DNA of 64,000 nt from Pseudomonas sp. ICMP 561 (GCF_002699985.1 NZ_LKBT01000045.1:62001-126000), one strand, 5' to 3'. Positions 1 through 8,733 are shown, counted from the stretch's first letter. Notes: generated by a model from the letters alone, not told the origin. Made by a program: numbers and translations.

Positions 1-1
1 C

Positions 2-349
2 GCCAACAAGCATCCGGGCCAATTGTCCGGCGGTCAGCAACAGCGTGTAGCGATTGCCCGGGCACTGGCCATGGACCCGATCGTCATGCTGTTCGACGAA
101 CCGACCTCGGCGCTCGATCCGGAGATGGTTAACGAAGTGCTCGACGTGATGGTGCAACTGGCTCAGGAAGGCATGACCATGATGTGCGTGACCCACGAAA
201 TGGGCTTCGCGCGCAAAGTGGCCAACCGCGTGATCTTCATGGATCAGGGACAAATCGTTGAAGACTGTGAGAAAGAAGAGTTTTTCGGTGATGTCAGCGC
301 CCGTTCCGAACGTGCGCAGCAGTTCCTCGCTAAAATTCTTCAGCATTAA
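2..349 (+). CDS. aatP: Glutamate/aspartate ABC transporter ATP-binding protein, C-terminal part (AatP)
   Basis: Only the last 115 or so codons are present; the frame is open from base 2, so the gene starts before the window. Visible parts are the ABC signature LSGGQQQ, the Walker B strand with MLFDEPTSALDP and the switch-histidine segment VTHEMGF. This layout is typical of polar amino acid (GltL/AatP/GlnQ) ATPases, which drive periplasmic-binding-protein-dependent uptake at the inner membrane. The assignment to AatP rests on the next two genes, a DctB/DctD-like sensor-regulator pair matching AauS-AauR of P. putida, which controls acidic amino acid uptake. A different polar amino acid would be possible on this fragment alone. 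Confidence 0.85.
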   Translation, partial: ANKHPGQLSGGQQQRVAIARALAMDPIVMLFDEPTSALDPEMVNEVLDVMVQLAQEGMTMMCVTHEMGFARKVANRVIFMDQGQIVEDCEKEEFFGDVSARSERAQQFLAKILQH

Positions 350-361
350 GTGAGACTCGAC

Positions 362-395
362 AGCGGCCCGGCGCTTTGAAGCGTCGGGCCGCTGT
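362..395 (+). terminator. Hairpin after aatP
   Basis: A GC-rich inverted repeat (arms AGCGGCCCG and CGGGCCGCT around a short loop) begins 13 bases after the aatP stop. It has no T-run, so it may be a leaky terminator or an mRNA-stabilising hairpin that separates transporter from regulator expression. It covers the upstream TTG start (376) of the next frame, which argues against that start. Confidence 0.6.
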
Positions 396-414
396 TCGGC
401 TCAGGACGACTGTG

Positions 415-2307
415 ATGAAATGCGACCCCAATCTTTATCGCGCCGCGCCGCCATCACTTGCCGTGAAACCCCGTCTGATTCGCCACCTGTTTCTGCCGCC
501 GTTGATCATCGTGCTGATGTTCGGCCTGGGCTACGTCGCCTATTTGATCAGCGAACACTACGGCATCAAAACCCTCAGCGAGAGCGGCGAACGTCAGCTT
601 GAGCTGCACGCCCGCACCCTCGAAAGTGAAATCAACAAATACACTTATTTGCCCAGCGTGCTGGAGCTGGAGTCCAGCGTCTCAGCCCTGCTCAACGACC
701 CTACTCCCGAGCTGCGCAGCGAGGTCAACGATTACCTCGAAGGCCTGAATCGCCGCAGCCGTAGCCGGGCAATTTACGTACTCGATACCTCCGGCCGGGT
801 ACTTGCCACAAGCAACTGGCGCGATGCCGACAGTTATCTGGGTGAAGACCTGTCATTCCGGGCTTATTTTCAGGATGCGGTGCGGGGTTTGCCGGGACGC
901 TTCTACGGCATCGGTAGTACCACCGGTGAGCCCGGTTATTACCTGGCGCACGGTCTGGAAGAGAAAGGCAAGATCGTCGGCGTGGCAGTGATCAAGGTGC
1001 AACTCGAAGCCCTGGAGCAGCGCTGGCAACGTGCACGACTGGAAGCCTTCGTCAGCGATGAGAACGGCATCATTATTCTCTCCAGCGACCCGGCCCGACG
1101 TCTGAAATCAGTACGCCCACTCACGCCGGAAATCAAAGAACGTCTGGCACGCAGCCTGCAATATTACTGGTGGCCGCTCAACGAGCTGGTGCCGCTGGAG
1201 CGCGAGTTGCTTTCGGAGGGTGTGGAGAAGCTGACCTTCCCGGCCAATGTCAGCGTCGACCTTGAACACAAACAGGTCAGCTATCTGGCCCAGACACGCC
1301 AGTTGAGCGACACGCCCTGGCATCTGACGCTGCTGACGCCCCTTGAAGACCTGCGCCGTGAAGCAGGCAGTCAGGGCATGCTGGTCGCGGTGGCCTGCGC
1401 ACTGGTCGCGTTTCTGCTGATCGCCTGGAATGAACGGCGCAAAGTGCTTTCAACCCGCCTCGCGGCGCGGGAAGCCCTGCAAGCGGCCAATGACGAACTG
1501 GAGCGCAAGATCGCCGAGCGCACCGAGCATTTGCGCGCCAGCAACGAACGCCTCAAGGGTCAGATCCGCGAACGTCGGCAAGCTGAAGACACCTTGCGCA
1601 AGGCACAGGACGAACTGGTTCAGGCGGGCAAACTGGCGGCTATCGGGCAGATGTCCACCAGCATTGCCCACGAACTGAATCAACCGCTGGCAGCACTGCG
1701 TACCTTGTCCGGCAACACCGTGCGCTTCCTCGAACGGGGCGCGCTGGATACCGCCAGCACCAACTTGCGCACCATCAACGATCTGGTCGACCGCATGGGC
1801 CGTATCACCGCCAGCCTGCGCGCGTTCGCCCGCCGTGGAGATGACAAGGGTCAGGCCAGACTCAGCAAAGCCGTCGATGCTGCACTGCAGTTGTTGACTC
1901 CACGCCTGGAAAATTTTTCCCTCGAACTGCACCAGCGCTATGCCGACGCCGAGCTGATGATTGATCAGACTCGCCTCGAGCAGATTCTGGTCAACCTGAT
2001 TGGCAACGCTCTGGACGCCATGCACGCCCAGCCCTTGCCGGAAATCTGGCTTGAAGGCTCGGTCATCGAAGGCCGTTACTGCTTGCGGGTTCGAGACAAC
2101 GGCCACGGCATAGACGACGAAACCCGCAAGCATCTGTTCGAACCGTTCTTCACCACCAAACCCGGCGAGCAAGGTCTGGGACTGGGCCTCACCCTCTCCG
2201 CCAGCCTCGCAGCCGCAACCGGTGGTAGCCTGAGCGCTGAACAGCCGGAGAGTGGCGGTACCGAGTTTGTGTTGTGGTTGCATGTGGTGAAGGAGCCTCA
2301 GGTATGA
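415..2307 (+). CDS. aauS: Sensor histidine kinase AauS (DctB family)
   Basis: A 630-residue membrane histidine kinase. It has one membrane segment at about residues 22-46, a periplasmic Cache-type sensor region to about 320, a second segment at about 322-337, a basic coiled-coil linker (about 345-405), a HisKA H-box with IAHELNQPLAALR (His419) and an HATPase domain with NLIGNALDAM, DNGHGI and GLGLGL. The frame extends upstream to a TTG at 376, but that lies in a hairpin; the ATG at 415 is preferred. The family (DctB-like) senses small carboxylates. Position between aatP and an NtrC-type regulator matches AauS, the acidic amino acid sensor of P. putida, and it should phosphorylate the downstream regulator. 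The exact ligand is inferred from context. Confidence 0.87.
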   Translation: MKCDPNLYRAAPPSLAVKPRLIRHLFLPPLIIVLMFGLGYVAYLISEHYGIKTLSESGERQLELHARTLESEINKYTYLPSVLELESSVSALLNDPTPELRSEVNDYLEGLNRRSRSRAIYVLDTSGRVLATSNWRDADSYLGEDLSFRAYFQDAVRGLPGRFYGIGSTTGEPGYYLAHGLEEKGKIVGVAVIKVQLEALEQRWQRARLEAFVSDENGIIILSSDPARRLKSVRPLTPEIKERLARSLQYYWWPLNELVPLERELLSEGVEKLTFPANVSVDLEHKQVSYLAQTRQLSDTPWHLTLLTPLEDLRREAGSQGMLVAVACALVAFLLIAWNERRKVLSTRLAAREALQAANDELERKIAERTEHLRASNERLKGQIRERRQAEDTLRKAQDELVQAGKLAAIGQMSTSIAHELNQPLAALRTLSGNTVRFLERGALDTASTNLRTINDLVDRMGRITASLRAFARRGDDKGQARLSKAVDAALQLLTPRLENFSLELHQRYADAELMIDQTRLEQILVNLIGNALDAMHAQPLPEIWLEGSVIEGRYCLRVRDNGHGIDDETRKHLFEPFFTTKPGEQGLGLGLTLSASLAAATGGSLSAEQPESGGTEFVLWLHVVKEPQV

Positions 2308-2321
2308 CCGGCTCTGCTTTT

Positions 2322-2393
2322 GTAGGAGCTGCCGAAGGCTGCGAAAGCGATGAACCTGACACACCGCGGTTCGCAGCCTGCGGCAGCTCCTAC
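2322..2393. repeat. REP doublet, CTGCCGAAGGCTGCGA family
   Basis: Inverted pair beginning GTAGGAGCTGCCGAAGG and ending with its near complement CGGCAGCTCCTAC. It lies between aauS and aauR, so it is inside a likely co-transcribed unit. The same family recurs at 33164 and 36144. Confidence 0.85.
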
Positions 2394-2425
2394 CGGGTTT
2401 ACCAAGCCAAAGATGAGACCTTCAA

Positions 2426-3754
2426 ATGACCACTGACCTGACCGTACTCATCGTCGAAGACGACCCTCACGTCTTGCTCGGCTGCCAGCAGGCGCTGACG
2501 CTGGAGGACATTCCCAGCGAAGGCGTGGGCAGTGCCGAAGAAGCATTGGCGCGGATCGGCGATAACTTTGCCGGAATCGTGATCAGTGATATTCGTCTGC
2601 CAGGCATTGATGGTCTGGAGTTGCTCAGCCGTCTCAAGGCGCGTGACCGCAGCCTTCCCGTGGTGTTGATCACCGGTCATGGCGATATATCCATGGCAGT
2701 CAACGCCATGCGCGACGGCGCTTACGATTTCATGGAGAAACCCTTCTCCCCTGAACGTCTGGTGGAGGTGACCCGCCGCGCCCTTGAGCAGCGAGGTCTG
2801 GCGCGAGAAGTCTGGTCATTGCGCAAGCAACTGGCCGAGCGCGATTCACTTGAAGGCAAGATCATTGGCCGCTCGCCCGCCATGCAGAACTTGCGCGCGC
2901 TGATTGCCAACGTTGCCGACACTTCAGCCAATGTGCTGATCGAAGGTGAAACCGGTACCGGTAAAGAGCTGGTTGCCCGCTGCCTGCATGATTTCAGTCG
3001 TCGTCATCAGCACCAGTTCGTCGCGCTCAATTGCGGCGGCCTGCCGGAAACCCTGTTCGAAACCGAAATCTTCGGCCATGAATCCAACGCGTTCACGGGC
3101 GCGGGCAAGCGACGCATCGGCAAGATCGAACACGCGCATAACGGCACGTTGTTTCTCGATGAAGTGGAAAGCATGCCCATCAGCCTGCAGATCAAACTGC
3201 TGCGGGTTTTGCAGGAGCGAACGCTGGAACGCCTCGGCTCCAATCAGAGTGTCGAAGTGGATTGCCGGGTGATTGCCGCGACCAAGTCAGACCTCGATGA
3301 GCAAAGCAAAGCCGGACAGTTCCGCAGCGACCTGTACTACCGGCTGAACGTGGTGACGCTTGAACTGCCGCCGTTGCGGGAACGTCGCGAAGACATCCTG
3401 CAACTTTTCGAACATTTCCTTCAGTTGTCCGCGTTGCGTTTTGATCGCGAGCCTCCAGAGCTGGACCCGAACACGTTATCGAGCCTGATGAGCCACGACT
3501 GGCCCGGTAACGTACGGGAGTTGCGTAACGTCGCCGAACGTTATGCCCTGGGCTTGCCCGCTTTCAAGAAACCCAACGCCAACCCGGAAGAACCTCAAAG
3601 TCTGGGCTTCGCCGAAGCCGTGGAAGCCTTCGAGAAAAACCTGCTCAGCGAAGCCCTGCAACGCAGCGGCGGCAACCTGAGCCAGGCCAGCCAGGAGCTG
3701 GGCATGGCCAAGACCACGCTGTTTGATAAGGTCAAAAAGTATGGGCTTGGATGA
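2426..3754 (+). CDS. aauR: Sigma-54 response regulator AauR (NtrC/DctD family)
   Basis: 442 residues with three domains. The receiver domain has acidic pocket E11-D12-D13 and phosphoacceptor D55 in ISDIRLPG. The AAA+ sigma-54 activation domain has Walker A GETGTGKE (about 174-181), the loop motif NAFTGA (221-226) and Walker B GTLFLDEVE. A Fis-type helix-turn-helix lies at the C terminus (GGNLSQASQELGMAKTT). It is the cognate regulator of the kinase just upstream and would activate sigma-54 promoters for acidic amino acid uptake and use. The first residue of the usual GAFTGA loop is Asn here; other Pseudomonas DctD-type proteins may share this, so loss of activity is not implied. The gene is separated from aauS by a REP doublet. 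Confidence 0.88.
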   Translation: MTTDLTVLIVEDDPHVLLGCQQALTLEDIPSEGVGSAEEALARIGDNFAGIVISDIRLPGIDGLELLSRLKARDRSLPVVLITGHGDISMAVNAMRDGAYDFMEKPFSPERLVEVTRRALEQRGLAREVWSLRKQLAERDSLEGKIIGRSPAMQNLRALIANVADTSANVLIEGETGTGKELVARCLHDFSRRHQHQFVALNCGGLPETLFETEIFGHESNAFTGAGKRRIGKIEHAHNGTLFLDEVESMPISLQIKLLRVLQERTLERLGSNQSVEVDCRVIAATKSDLDEQSKAGQFRSDLYYRLNVVTLELPPLRERREDILQLFEHFLQLSALRFDREPPELDPNTLSSLMSHDWPGNVRELRNVAERYALGLPAFKKPNANPEEPQSLGFAEAVEAFEKNLLSEALQRSGGNLSQASQELGMAKTTLFDKVKKYGLG

Positions 3755-3768
3755 TCAAACCCGGACCT

Positions 3769-3842
3769 GTAGGAGCCAACTTGTTGGCGAAGCGAATTGC
3801 TGATCACGCAGGTCTGACGCCTCGCCAACAAGTTGGCTCCTA
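3769..3842. repeat. REP doublet, GCCAACTTGTTGGC family
   Basis: GTAGGAGCCAACTTGTTGG and its inverted copy CCAACAAGTTGGCTCCTAT are separated by about 30 bases. It sits between aauR and glpM and ends 37 bases before the glpM start. Confidence 0.85.
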
Positions 3843-3879
3843 TAGTTCATGCGCATTTCAATTTTAAAAAGGGGATTCT

Positions 3880-4218
3880 GTGGATCTAGTGTTCAAAGCC
3901 CTGATCGGCGCAGCCGTCGTGGTCATTCTCGCTGCACTGGCCAAGACCAAAAACTACTACATCGCAGGCCTGGTGCCGCTGTTCCCGACCTTTGCCCTGA
4001 TTGCCCACTACATCGTTGGCAAGGGCCGCTCCCTGGACGACCTCAAGACCACCATCCTGTTTGGCATGTGGTCGATCATTCCCTACTTTGTCTATCTGGC
4101 GGCCCTGTACCTGCTGGTGGACCGCTGGCGGCTGGAGGTGTCACTCGCATTGGCCGCCGTTGCCTGGCTGGTGGCGGCGACGTTGCTGGTGACGTTGTGG
4201 GTGAGATTTCATGGTTGA
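3880..4218 (+). CDS. glpM: GlpM family inner membrane protein
   Basis: A 112-residue very hydrophobic protein with four predicted membrane helices (about residues 2-20, 28-48, 60-80, 86-108) and a short polar loop GKGRSLDDLK. It matches the GlpM family, which was first noted in P. aeruginosa as needed for normal alginate production and lies next to glycerol genes there. Its biochemical role is unknown. The start is GTG at 3880, supported by AAGGGG six bases upstream; no ATG fits. It stands alone between REP doublets. Confidence 0.8.
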   Translation: MDLVFKALIGAAVVVILAALAKTKNYYIAGLVPLFPTFALIAHYIVGKGRSLDDLKTTILFGMWSIIPYFVYLAALYLLVDRWRLEVSLALAAVAWLVAATLLVTLWVRFHG

Positions 4219-4250
4219 AGGACAAAAACGTCCTATGGCCCCGGCGCCCT

Positions 4251-4340
4251 GTGGGAGCGAATTCATTCGCGAAAGCGGTTTCCCAAACGACAGACATGGG
4301 TCGACTGTACCGGCCTCTTCGCGAATAAATTCGCTCCTAC
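4251..4340. repeat. REP doublet, GCGAATTCATTCGC family
   Basis: Inverted pair GTGGGAGCGAATTCATTCG and CGAATAAATTCGCTCCTAC. Its right arm overlaps the last bases of the convergent kinase gene; the TAG in the REP sequence (4337-4339 read on the minus strand) is that gene's stop codon. It probably also ends or protects both convergent transcripts. Confidence 0.85.
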
Positions 4341-5263
4341 CGGGATCGCGCGACCAACTCCTCTACCTCCCGCGTATCCGGCGATGTCGCTGGGCCCCAA
4401 CGGGTCACGGCAATTGCTGCCGCAGCATTGGCCCGCATTGCCGCCTGCTCCCATGAAAGCCCTGCCGCCAGGTTAGCCAGCAGCACGCCTGCATGGGCAT
4501 CACCCGCGCCATTGGTATCGATGGCTTTGACCGGAAAGCCACCCACATGCCGCGTCTGTCGATGCTGACGAACCCAGCACCCTTTAGGTCCGTCGCGGAC
4601 CACGATCAAGGCGTCATCCGGTAGTAACTCATCCAGCCGGTCAAGCGCCTGGGCAATGTCTTCACAGTGAGTAAAACGCAACGCCTCTTCGCAATTGCTG
4701 CTCCACAGATCAAGTCGCGGCAGCAACGCCCTGACCTGTGGCGCATCGGGCGAATGCACCAGCGGCCCCGGGTCGAACGCCACGGTCACACTGGCCGGCA
4801 AAGACCCCAGCCAATCCAGCAGGCTCTGCACCTTGCCTTCGTGCAACAGGCTGTAGCCACTCACGTAAACATAGTCGTCGGCTTGCACCGTCACGCTGTT
4901 CAAATCCTGTGCCGACAAACCGCCTTCAGCACCCACGTAAGAAATGAATGAGCGCTCCGCTGAAGGTTCGATCAGCGCCACGGACAGCCCGGTGTCCTGA
5001 TCCTCGCTGCACGCAGCACTGAACTGAATACCTTCGGCTGTCATGGCCTGACGCGCCAGATCACCGAACTGACCTTTGCCATGGCGACCCAGATAGACCA
5101 CCGGCATACCGTTGCGCCGGGCCGCAGCCATGACATTGAAACCACCACCCGCTTCAAACCGGGCGGAACTGGCCAGCACGTCGCCGCCGGAGGCTGGCAG
5201 CTTGTCCAGCGCCATGACCAGGTCGACAACGACCTGGCCGGTGTGCAGCAATCTAGCGGGCAT
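4337..5263 (-). CDS. PfkB family carbohydrate (ribokinase-like) kinase
   Basis: 308 residues from the ATG at 5263 (MPARLLHTG), which overlaps the end of the permease gene by 11 bases; longer starts would run further into that gene. An N-terminal FEAGGGFNVMAAAR segment (sugar binding) and the C-terminal PfkB signature DTNGAGDAHAG with its catalytic Asp are present, so the enzyme should phosphorylate a sugar with ATP. With the upstream permease, glycohydrolase-family enzyme and GntR regulator it resembles YegV of E. coli yegTUVW. A role phosphorylating the sugar released from an imported nucleoside-like compound is inferred. The exact substrate cannot be read from sequence. The stop codon lies in a REP element. 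Confidence 0.85.
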   Translation of the reverse strand: MPARLLHTGQVVVDLVMALDKLPASGGDVLASSARFEAGGGFNVMAAARRNGMPVVYLGRHGKGQFGDLARQAMTAEGIQFSAACSEDQDTGLSVALIEPSAERSFISYVGAEGGLSAQDLNSVTVQADDYVYVSGYSLLHEGKVQSLLDWLGSLPASVTVAFDPGPLVHSPDAPQVRALLPRLDLWSSNCEEALRFTHCEDIAQALDRLDELLPDDALIVVRDGPKGCWVRQHRQTRHVGGFPVKAIDTNGAGDAHAGVLLANLAAGLSWEQAAMRANAAAAIAVTRWGPATSPDTREVEELVARSR

Positions 5264-6722
5264 GTTGGGCCTCTTCGGAAAACGCTCGGCGATCACGGGC
5301 ACCGCCCAGAATCCCATAGACACCACCCGCCACCAGGAAGGTCACGATCCAGCCCAGGCCGTTATGACCCAACCAGGAGTCGGACAGGAAACCGGTGAAC
5401 AACACGTTGTCAGCGGTAGTGGCGACGGTGGTAAAGCTGAAGCCCAGCACGATCGCCAATGCCCAGGCTCCCAGTGCACGCCACTCCACGCCGCCGCTGT
5501 ACCAATAAGCACTGCTCGGCGAGACGTCCATCAGGTCTTTGCCCGAGTACACCTGGCGATGGATCAGGTCGACAATGAAGATCCCGACCCACGCCGTAAT
5601 CGGCACTGCCAGCAGCGAAATGAAGGTAATGAATGGGCCGTAGAAACTCTCGGCGATGAGCATGAAATAGATCGAGCCGATGAAAATCGCGACGATATCG
5701 ACGATCACGGCGTGAACCCGTTTGACCTTCAAACCCAAGGTCAAGGTGGTCAAACCGGCCGAATAAACGGAGAGGTTATTCGACAGAAGCAAGCCACCAA
5801 ACGCAGTGATCAGGTACGGCACCGCCATCCAGTTCGGCAACAGCTCGCGGATCGCGATGATCGGGTCGGTGGCCGAGGCCAAATGATCATTGCCCACCGA
5901 CAACAGCCCACCAAGGGTAATCAGCAAGACCAGCGGAATCCCCGCACCAAATGCCGCCGAGGCCACCAGCCGCGTGGCTTTGACACTGCGGTGCTGATAG
6001 CGGGACATGTCCGCACCGGCGTTGGCCCAACCGATGCCGGTGCCTGCCGCCATGATGCCCACGCCAATGATCATTGCGCTCAGTGGTGCAGGCGCCGCGC
6101 TGAACACCGCATTCCAGTCGATATGGGCAATCAGGAAGCCGCCAACCACCACGTTCAGCGCGCCAAAGATGTAAGTCGCCCACTTCTGGATAACCAGCAA
6201 CGTGGCGTGGCCCAGGCCGGAAACGCACAGCGTCATCAGCACGAAAATGGCGATGAACACCAAGGTCAGGGCCGGCGTGTTTTTCGCTTCAACCGGAGTG
6301 CCGAACAGGATCGCGGACAGCGACAGCAGCACGAAAGCTGCCGTCGTGGTGTTGACCGTTTCCCAGCCCAGGCGCGACATCAGCGAAACGATGGTCGGAC
6401 CAATATTGCCGCGCACACCGAAGATGGCGCGGGACAACGTCAGGCTCGGCGCACGTCCACGGCGACCGGCGATGGAGATCACCCCGACTACCGCAAACGA
6501 TCCCGCCGCACCGAGAATCGCCACAATGATTGCCTGCCAGATCGACAACCCCCGGAACGCCACCAACGTCGCACCCAAAGGCAAACCGAGGATGCTGATG
6601 TTGGCGGCAAACCACACCCAGAACAGCTGCAACGGATGGCCATTGCATTCGCTTTCCGGGACCGGCTCAATGCCGCGGGTTTCCAGTTGTCCTGCGCTTT
6701 GTGTGCTGCTTGATGAAGTCAT
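5253..6722 (-). CDS. NCS1 family purine-cytosine permease
   Basis: A 489-residue polytopic inner-membrane protein with about twelve membrane segments. The N-terminal region after MTSSSSTQSAG has the NCS1 features (LFWVWFAANISILGLPLG and SRAIFGVRGN). NCS1 carriers take up nucleobases, nucleosides, hydantoins or thiamine by H+ or Na+ symport. It replaces the MFS nucleoside carrier YegT in the otherwise similar E. coli operon. It is followed directly by the kinase (11-base overlap) and lies 146 bases after the hydrolase gene, on the same strand, so co-transcription is likely. The substrate is not determined; a nucleoside or nucleobase is the best guess. Confidence 0.88.
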   Translation of the reverse strand: MTSSSSTQSAGQLETRGIEPVPESECNGHPLQLFWVWFAANISILGLPLGATLVAFRGLSIWQAIIVAILGAAGSFAVVGVISIAGRRGRAPSLTLSRAIFGVRGNIGPTIVSLMSRLGWETVNTTTAAFVLLSLSAILFGTPVEAKNTPALTLVFIAIFVLMTLCVSGLGHATLLVIQKWATYIFGALNVVVGGFLIAHIDWNAVFSAAPAPLSAMIIGVGIMAAGTGIGWANAGADMSRYQHRSVKATRLVASAAFGAGIPLVLLITLGGLLSVGNDHLASATDPIIAIRELLPNWMAVPYLITAFGGLLLSNNLSVYSAGLTTLTLGLKVKRVHAVIVDIVAIFIGSIYFMLIAESFYGPFITFISLLAVPITAWVGIFIVDLIHRQVYSGKDLMDVSPSSAYWYSGGVEWRALGAWALAIVLGFSFTTVATTADNVLFTGFLSDSWLGHNGLGWIVTFLVAGGVYGILGGARDRRAFSEEAQHAR

Positions 6723-6868
6723 GAGCCTAGCTCCAGTGCCGGTTATTTTGGTTGTGGGCAGTGCGGAATCAGTAACACGTCCGTGTCATGTGTGGCTGTC
6801 GGGACAGCCGGATGCCTGGCGCCACAACGGTTGCCCGCGCGGCGTCAACATTCTTCACATCAGCAAAC

Positions 6869-7882
6869 TCAGGCTGAACGCAAGGCCAGCAGTCCCTCGA
6901 CCAGAGCCGTCAGCTCCAGCTCGTTAACGCGTTTGACCTGATCAATCAGCACCGGTGGCCAGGCTCGCAAACCCTGACTGGCACCCAGAATTGCGCCGAG
7001 AATCGCCGCGATGGTGTCGGTGTCGCCGCCGAGGCTGGCTGCCATGCACAGCGCCTCAAATGCCGACAAACGATCCACTGCGACTTGCTGCGCCAGAGCG
7101 AAGGCTGCGACCACCGATTCCTGTGACGCCACCGAGGTGCCGATCACGTCGTAGAGCAAATCCGGCAGTGCCTCGTTATCGCAATCGGCGCACAACTGTT
7201 GCGCCCATTCGATACGTGCCCCGACGCGCCCGCCCGCGACCCAATGACCGTGCTGCTCGCCCAGTTTGGCGGCGACGATGCCGAGCTTCAGCGCATCGCT
7301 CAGGCTCGCACCGTTGATCCCGGCGGAAACGGCACCGGCCACTGCAGCAGCACTGGAAATCCCAAGGGTGGTGTTATGGGTGACCTGACAGGCCTGGACT
7401 ACCGAAGCAATAAACCGCTGCGGGTCGGCAATGTTGGCGGCAATGCCCACCGGGGTGATACGCATCGCGGCACCGTTGGTGGTGCCAAACCGGCCTGACT
7501 CTTCAGGGCTGTGACCCGCAAGAATCATTTCGATGGCGCGCTTGGTGGAAGGGCCCAGCAGATCCTGTGACCCCTTGGCCTGCATCACCGCTTCCCAGTC
7601 GATCAGGCTTTGAGCCAGATCAGAAGGGTTGATGCGCCCGGCCCCAGCCACCAGCAATTCGCCGACCAATACAGCCTGCTCGGTGTCATCGGTGATTGAC
7701 CCTGCGGGCATATTCGGCGCAATGGGTTGATCAGCATCGGCGGCCATCAAGGTCAGGATTCGACCGAAACGCGCCTCGATCTGAGCACGACTCAACGATT
7801 GGGTCGGCATGCCCAGGGCATCGCCCAAGGCCAGCCCGTAGAACGCCCCCAAGGCGCGATCGGTTGTGTCGACAAGGCTCAT
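6869..7882 (-). CDS. ADP-ribosylglycohydrolase family protein
   Basis: 337 residues from the ATG at 7882 (MSLVDTTDRALGAFYGLALGDALG). This start overlaps the stop of the GntR gene as ATGA, so the two are translationally coupled. Family motifs are GLALGDALGMP near the N terminus, the metal-site segment SITDDTEQAVL, and the C-terminal SLGGDTDTIAAILGAI whose Asp residues bind the second Mg2+. The family cleaves N- or O-glycosidic bonds of ADP-ribose adducts. Members in transporter-kinase operons such as E. coli YegU probably act on small nucleoside-like glycosides. Here it would act between import and sugar phosphorylation. The substrate is inferred, not shown. Confidence 0.85.
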   Translation of the reverse strand: MSLVDTTDRALGAFYGLALGDALGMPTQSLSRAQIEARFGRILTLMAADADQPIAPNMPAGSITDDTEQAVLVGELLVAGAGRINPSDLAQSLIDWEAVMQAKGSQDLLGPSTKRAIEMILAGHSPEESGRFGTTNGAAMRITPVGIAANIADPQRFIASVVQACQVTHNTTLGISSAAAVAGAVSAGINGASLSDALKLGIVAAKLGEQHGHWVAGGRVGARIEWAQQLCADCDNEALPDLLYDVIGTSVASQESVVAAFALAQQVAVDRLSAFEALCMAASLGGDTDTIAAILGAILGASQGLRAWPPVLIDQVKRVNELELTALVEGLLALRSA

Positions 7883-8592
7883 GACTGACCTCCGAACGCC
7901 AGATGCATCCTGAAATGCACCGGGTCCAGCAGGCTCTCCACGTGCTCCATGAAGCGCTCTTGTCGATCGTAAGTTGTACGGATGGCCTTGAGGAAAACGC
8001 TGCCCGGCTTGCGCATCATTAACATCGCATCGTCGGAGCTCAGCGGCTCGGCGCCGATCCATTGATCACCACGATCACCGACGAAGCCGTGAGCCGCCAG
8101 CGTGATGGTCAGGGAGTCCTCGATCAAGCCGGTGTCGGGCAGGTTTTCCAGCCCTTCGATAGCCGGGACCAACGCCCGTTCAAGGGAAACCACGCTGCCA
8201 TCGGCAGCGCTGCGCCGACGGTCAATAGCGATGAAGTGGACGGTGCCAAAGCGGCTGTGCAGGTCTGCCCGCTCGACCTGCACGACGCGCAGGATTTCGG
8301 TAGTAACCCTCGCTCCGGTATCAGCCAACGCCTGCGCCCAGCCGCTACGCTGATCGAGGCTGATACCGTCGTAGGTCACAATCGAACCGACACCCGACTG
8401 GGTCGCGATGTAGTTGCGTCGTTTGAGTTCGGCGAGGGCTTCACGCAGCGTGCCGCGACTGACATCGAATTCCTGCGCCAGCAGATGCTCGCCCGGCAAC
8501 AGATTGCCCGACTCCAGCTGGCCACATTCGATGCGTCGTGCAAGCTCATCCACTACGCGTTGTTTTTTATCAAATCGGACATGTCTAATCAT
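7879..8592 (-). CDS. GntR family regulator (UTRA domain)
   Basis: 237 residues from the ATG at 8592 (MIRHVRFDKK). A longer frame exists but its first 30 or so codons are translated REP sequence, so it is rejected. An N-terminal winged helix has LLPGEHLLAQEFDVSRGTLR; the C-terminal half fits a UTRA ligand domain of the HutC/YegW subfamily. It is the first gene of the minus-strand operon with the hydrolase, permease and kinase and probably represses it until a pathway intermediate binds. It is the counterpart of YegW, although YegW is transcribed separately in E. coli. Confidence 0.85.
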   Translation of the reverse strand: MIRHVRFDKKQRVVDELARRIECGQLESGNLLPGEHLLAQEFDVSRGTLREALAELKRRNYIATQSGVGSIVTYDGISLDQRSGWAQALADTGARVTTEILRVVQVERADLHSRFGTVHFIAIDRRRSAADGSVVSLERALVPAIEGLENLPDTGLIEDSLTITLAAHGFVGDRGDQWIGAEPLSSDDAMLMMRKPGSVFLKAIRTTYDRQERFMEHVESLLDPVHFRMHLAFGGQS

Positions 8593-8640
8593 GTACAAAT
8601 TGATAACCGAAAGCACAGCTATGGGCAATATGTTTTTTCT

Positions 8641-8728
8641 GTTGGAGCGAGGCTTGCCCGCGAAGAACGATAACGCGGTTTGCCTAGGTTTCCGCGCAGA
8701 CTCATTCGCGGGCAAGCCTCGCTCCAAC
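8641..8728. repeat. REP doublet, GAGGCTTGCCCGCGAA family
   Basis: GTTGGAGCGAGGCTTGCCCG and its inverted copy CGGGCAAGCCTCGCTCCAAC, upstream of the GntR gene and just after the stop of the DsbA-family gene. Other copies are at 14104, 29722, 32008 and 35623. Confidence 0.9.
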
Positions 8729-8733
8729 AGAAA

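Noticed and set aside
376..414. Upstream TTG start for the AauS kinase
   Set aside because: It lies within the hairpin after aatP; the ATG at 415 gives the usual N terminus.
3849..4328. A 159-codon frame overlapping glpM
   Set aside because: Out of frame with the conserved membrane protein and rich in Gly, Arg and Pro.
5112..6713. A 533-codon frame opposite the NCS1 permease
   Set aside because: Composition is dominated by Gln, Arg and His, typical of an antisense shadow.
8593..8727. Longer N terminus for the GntR regulator
   Set aside because: The added codons are REP sequence.
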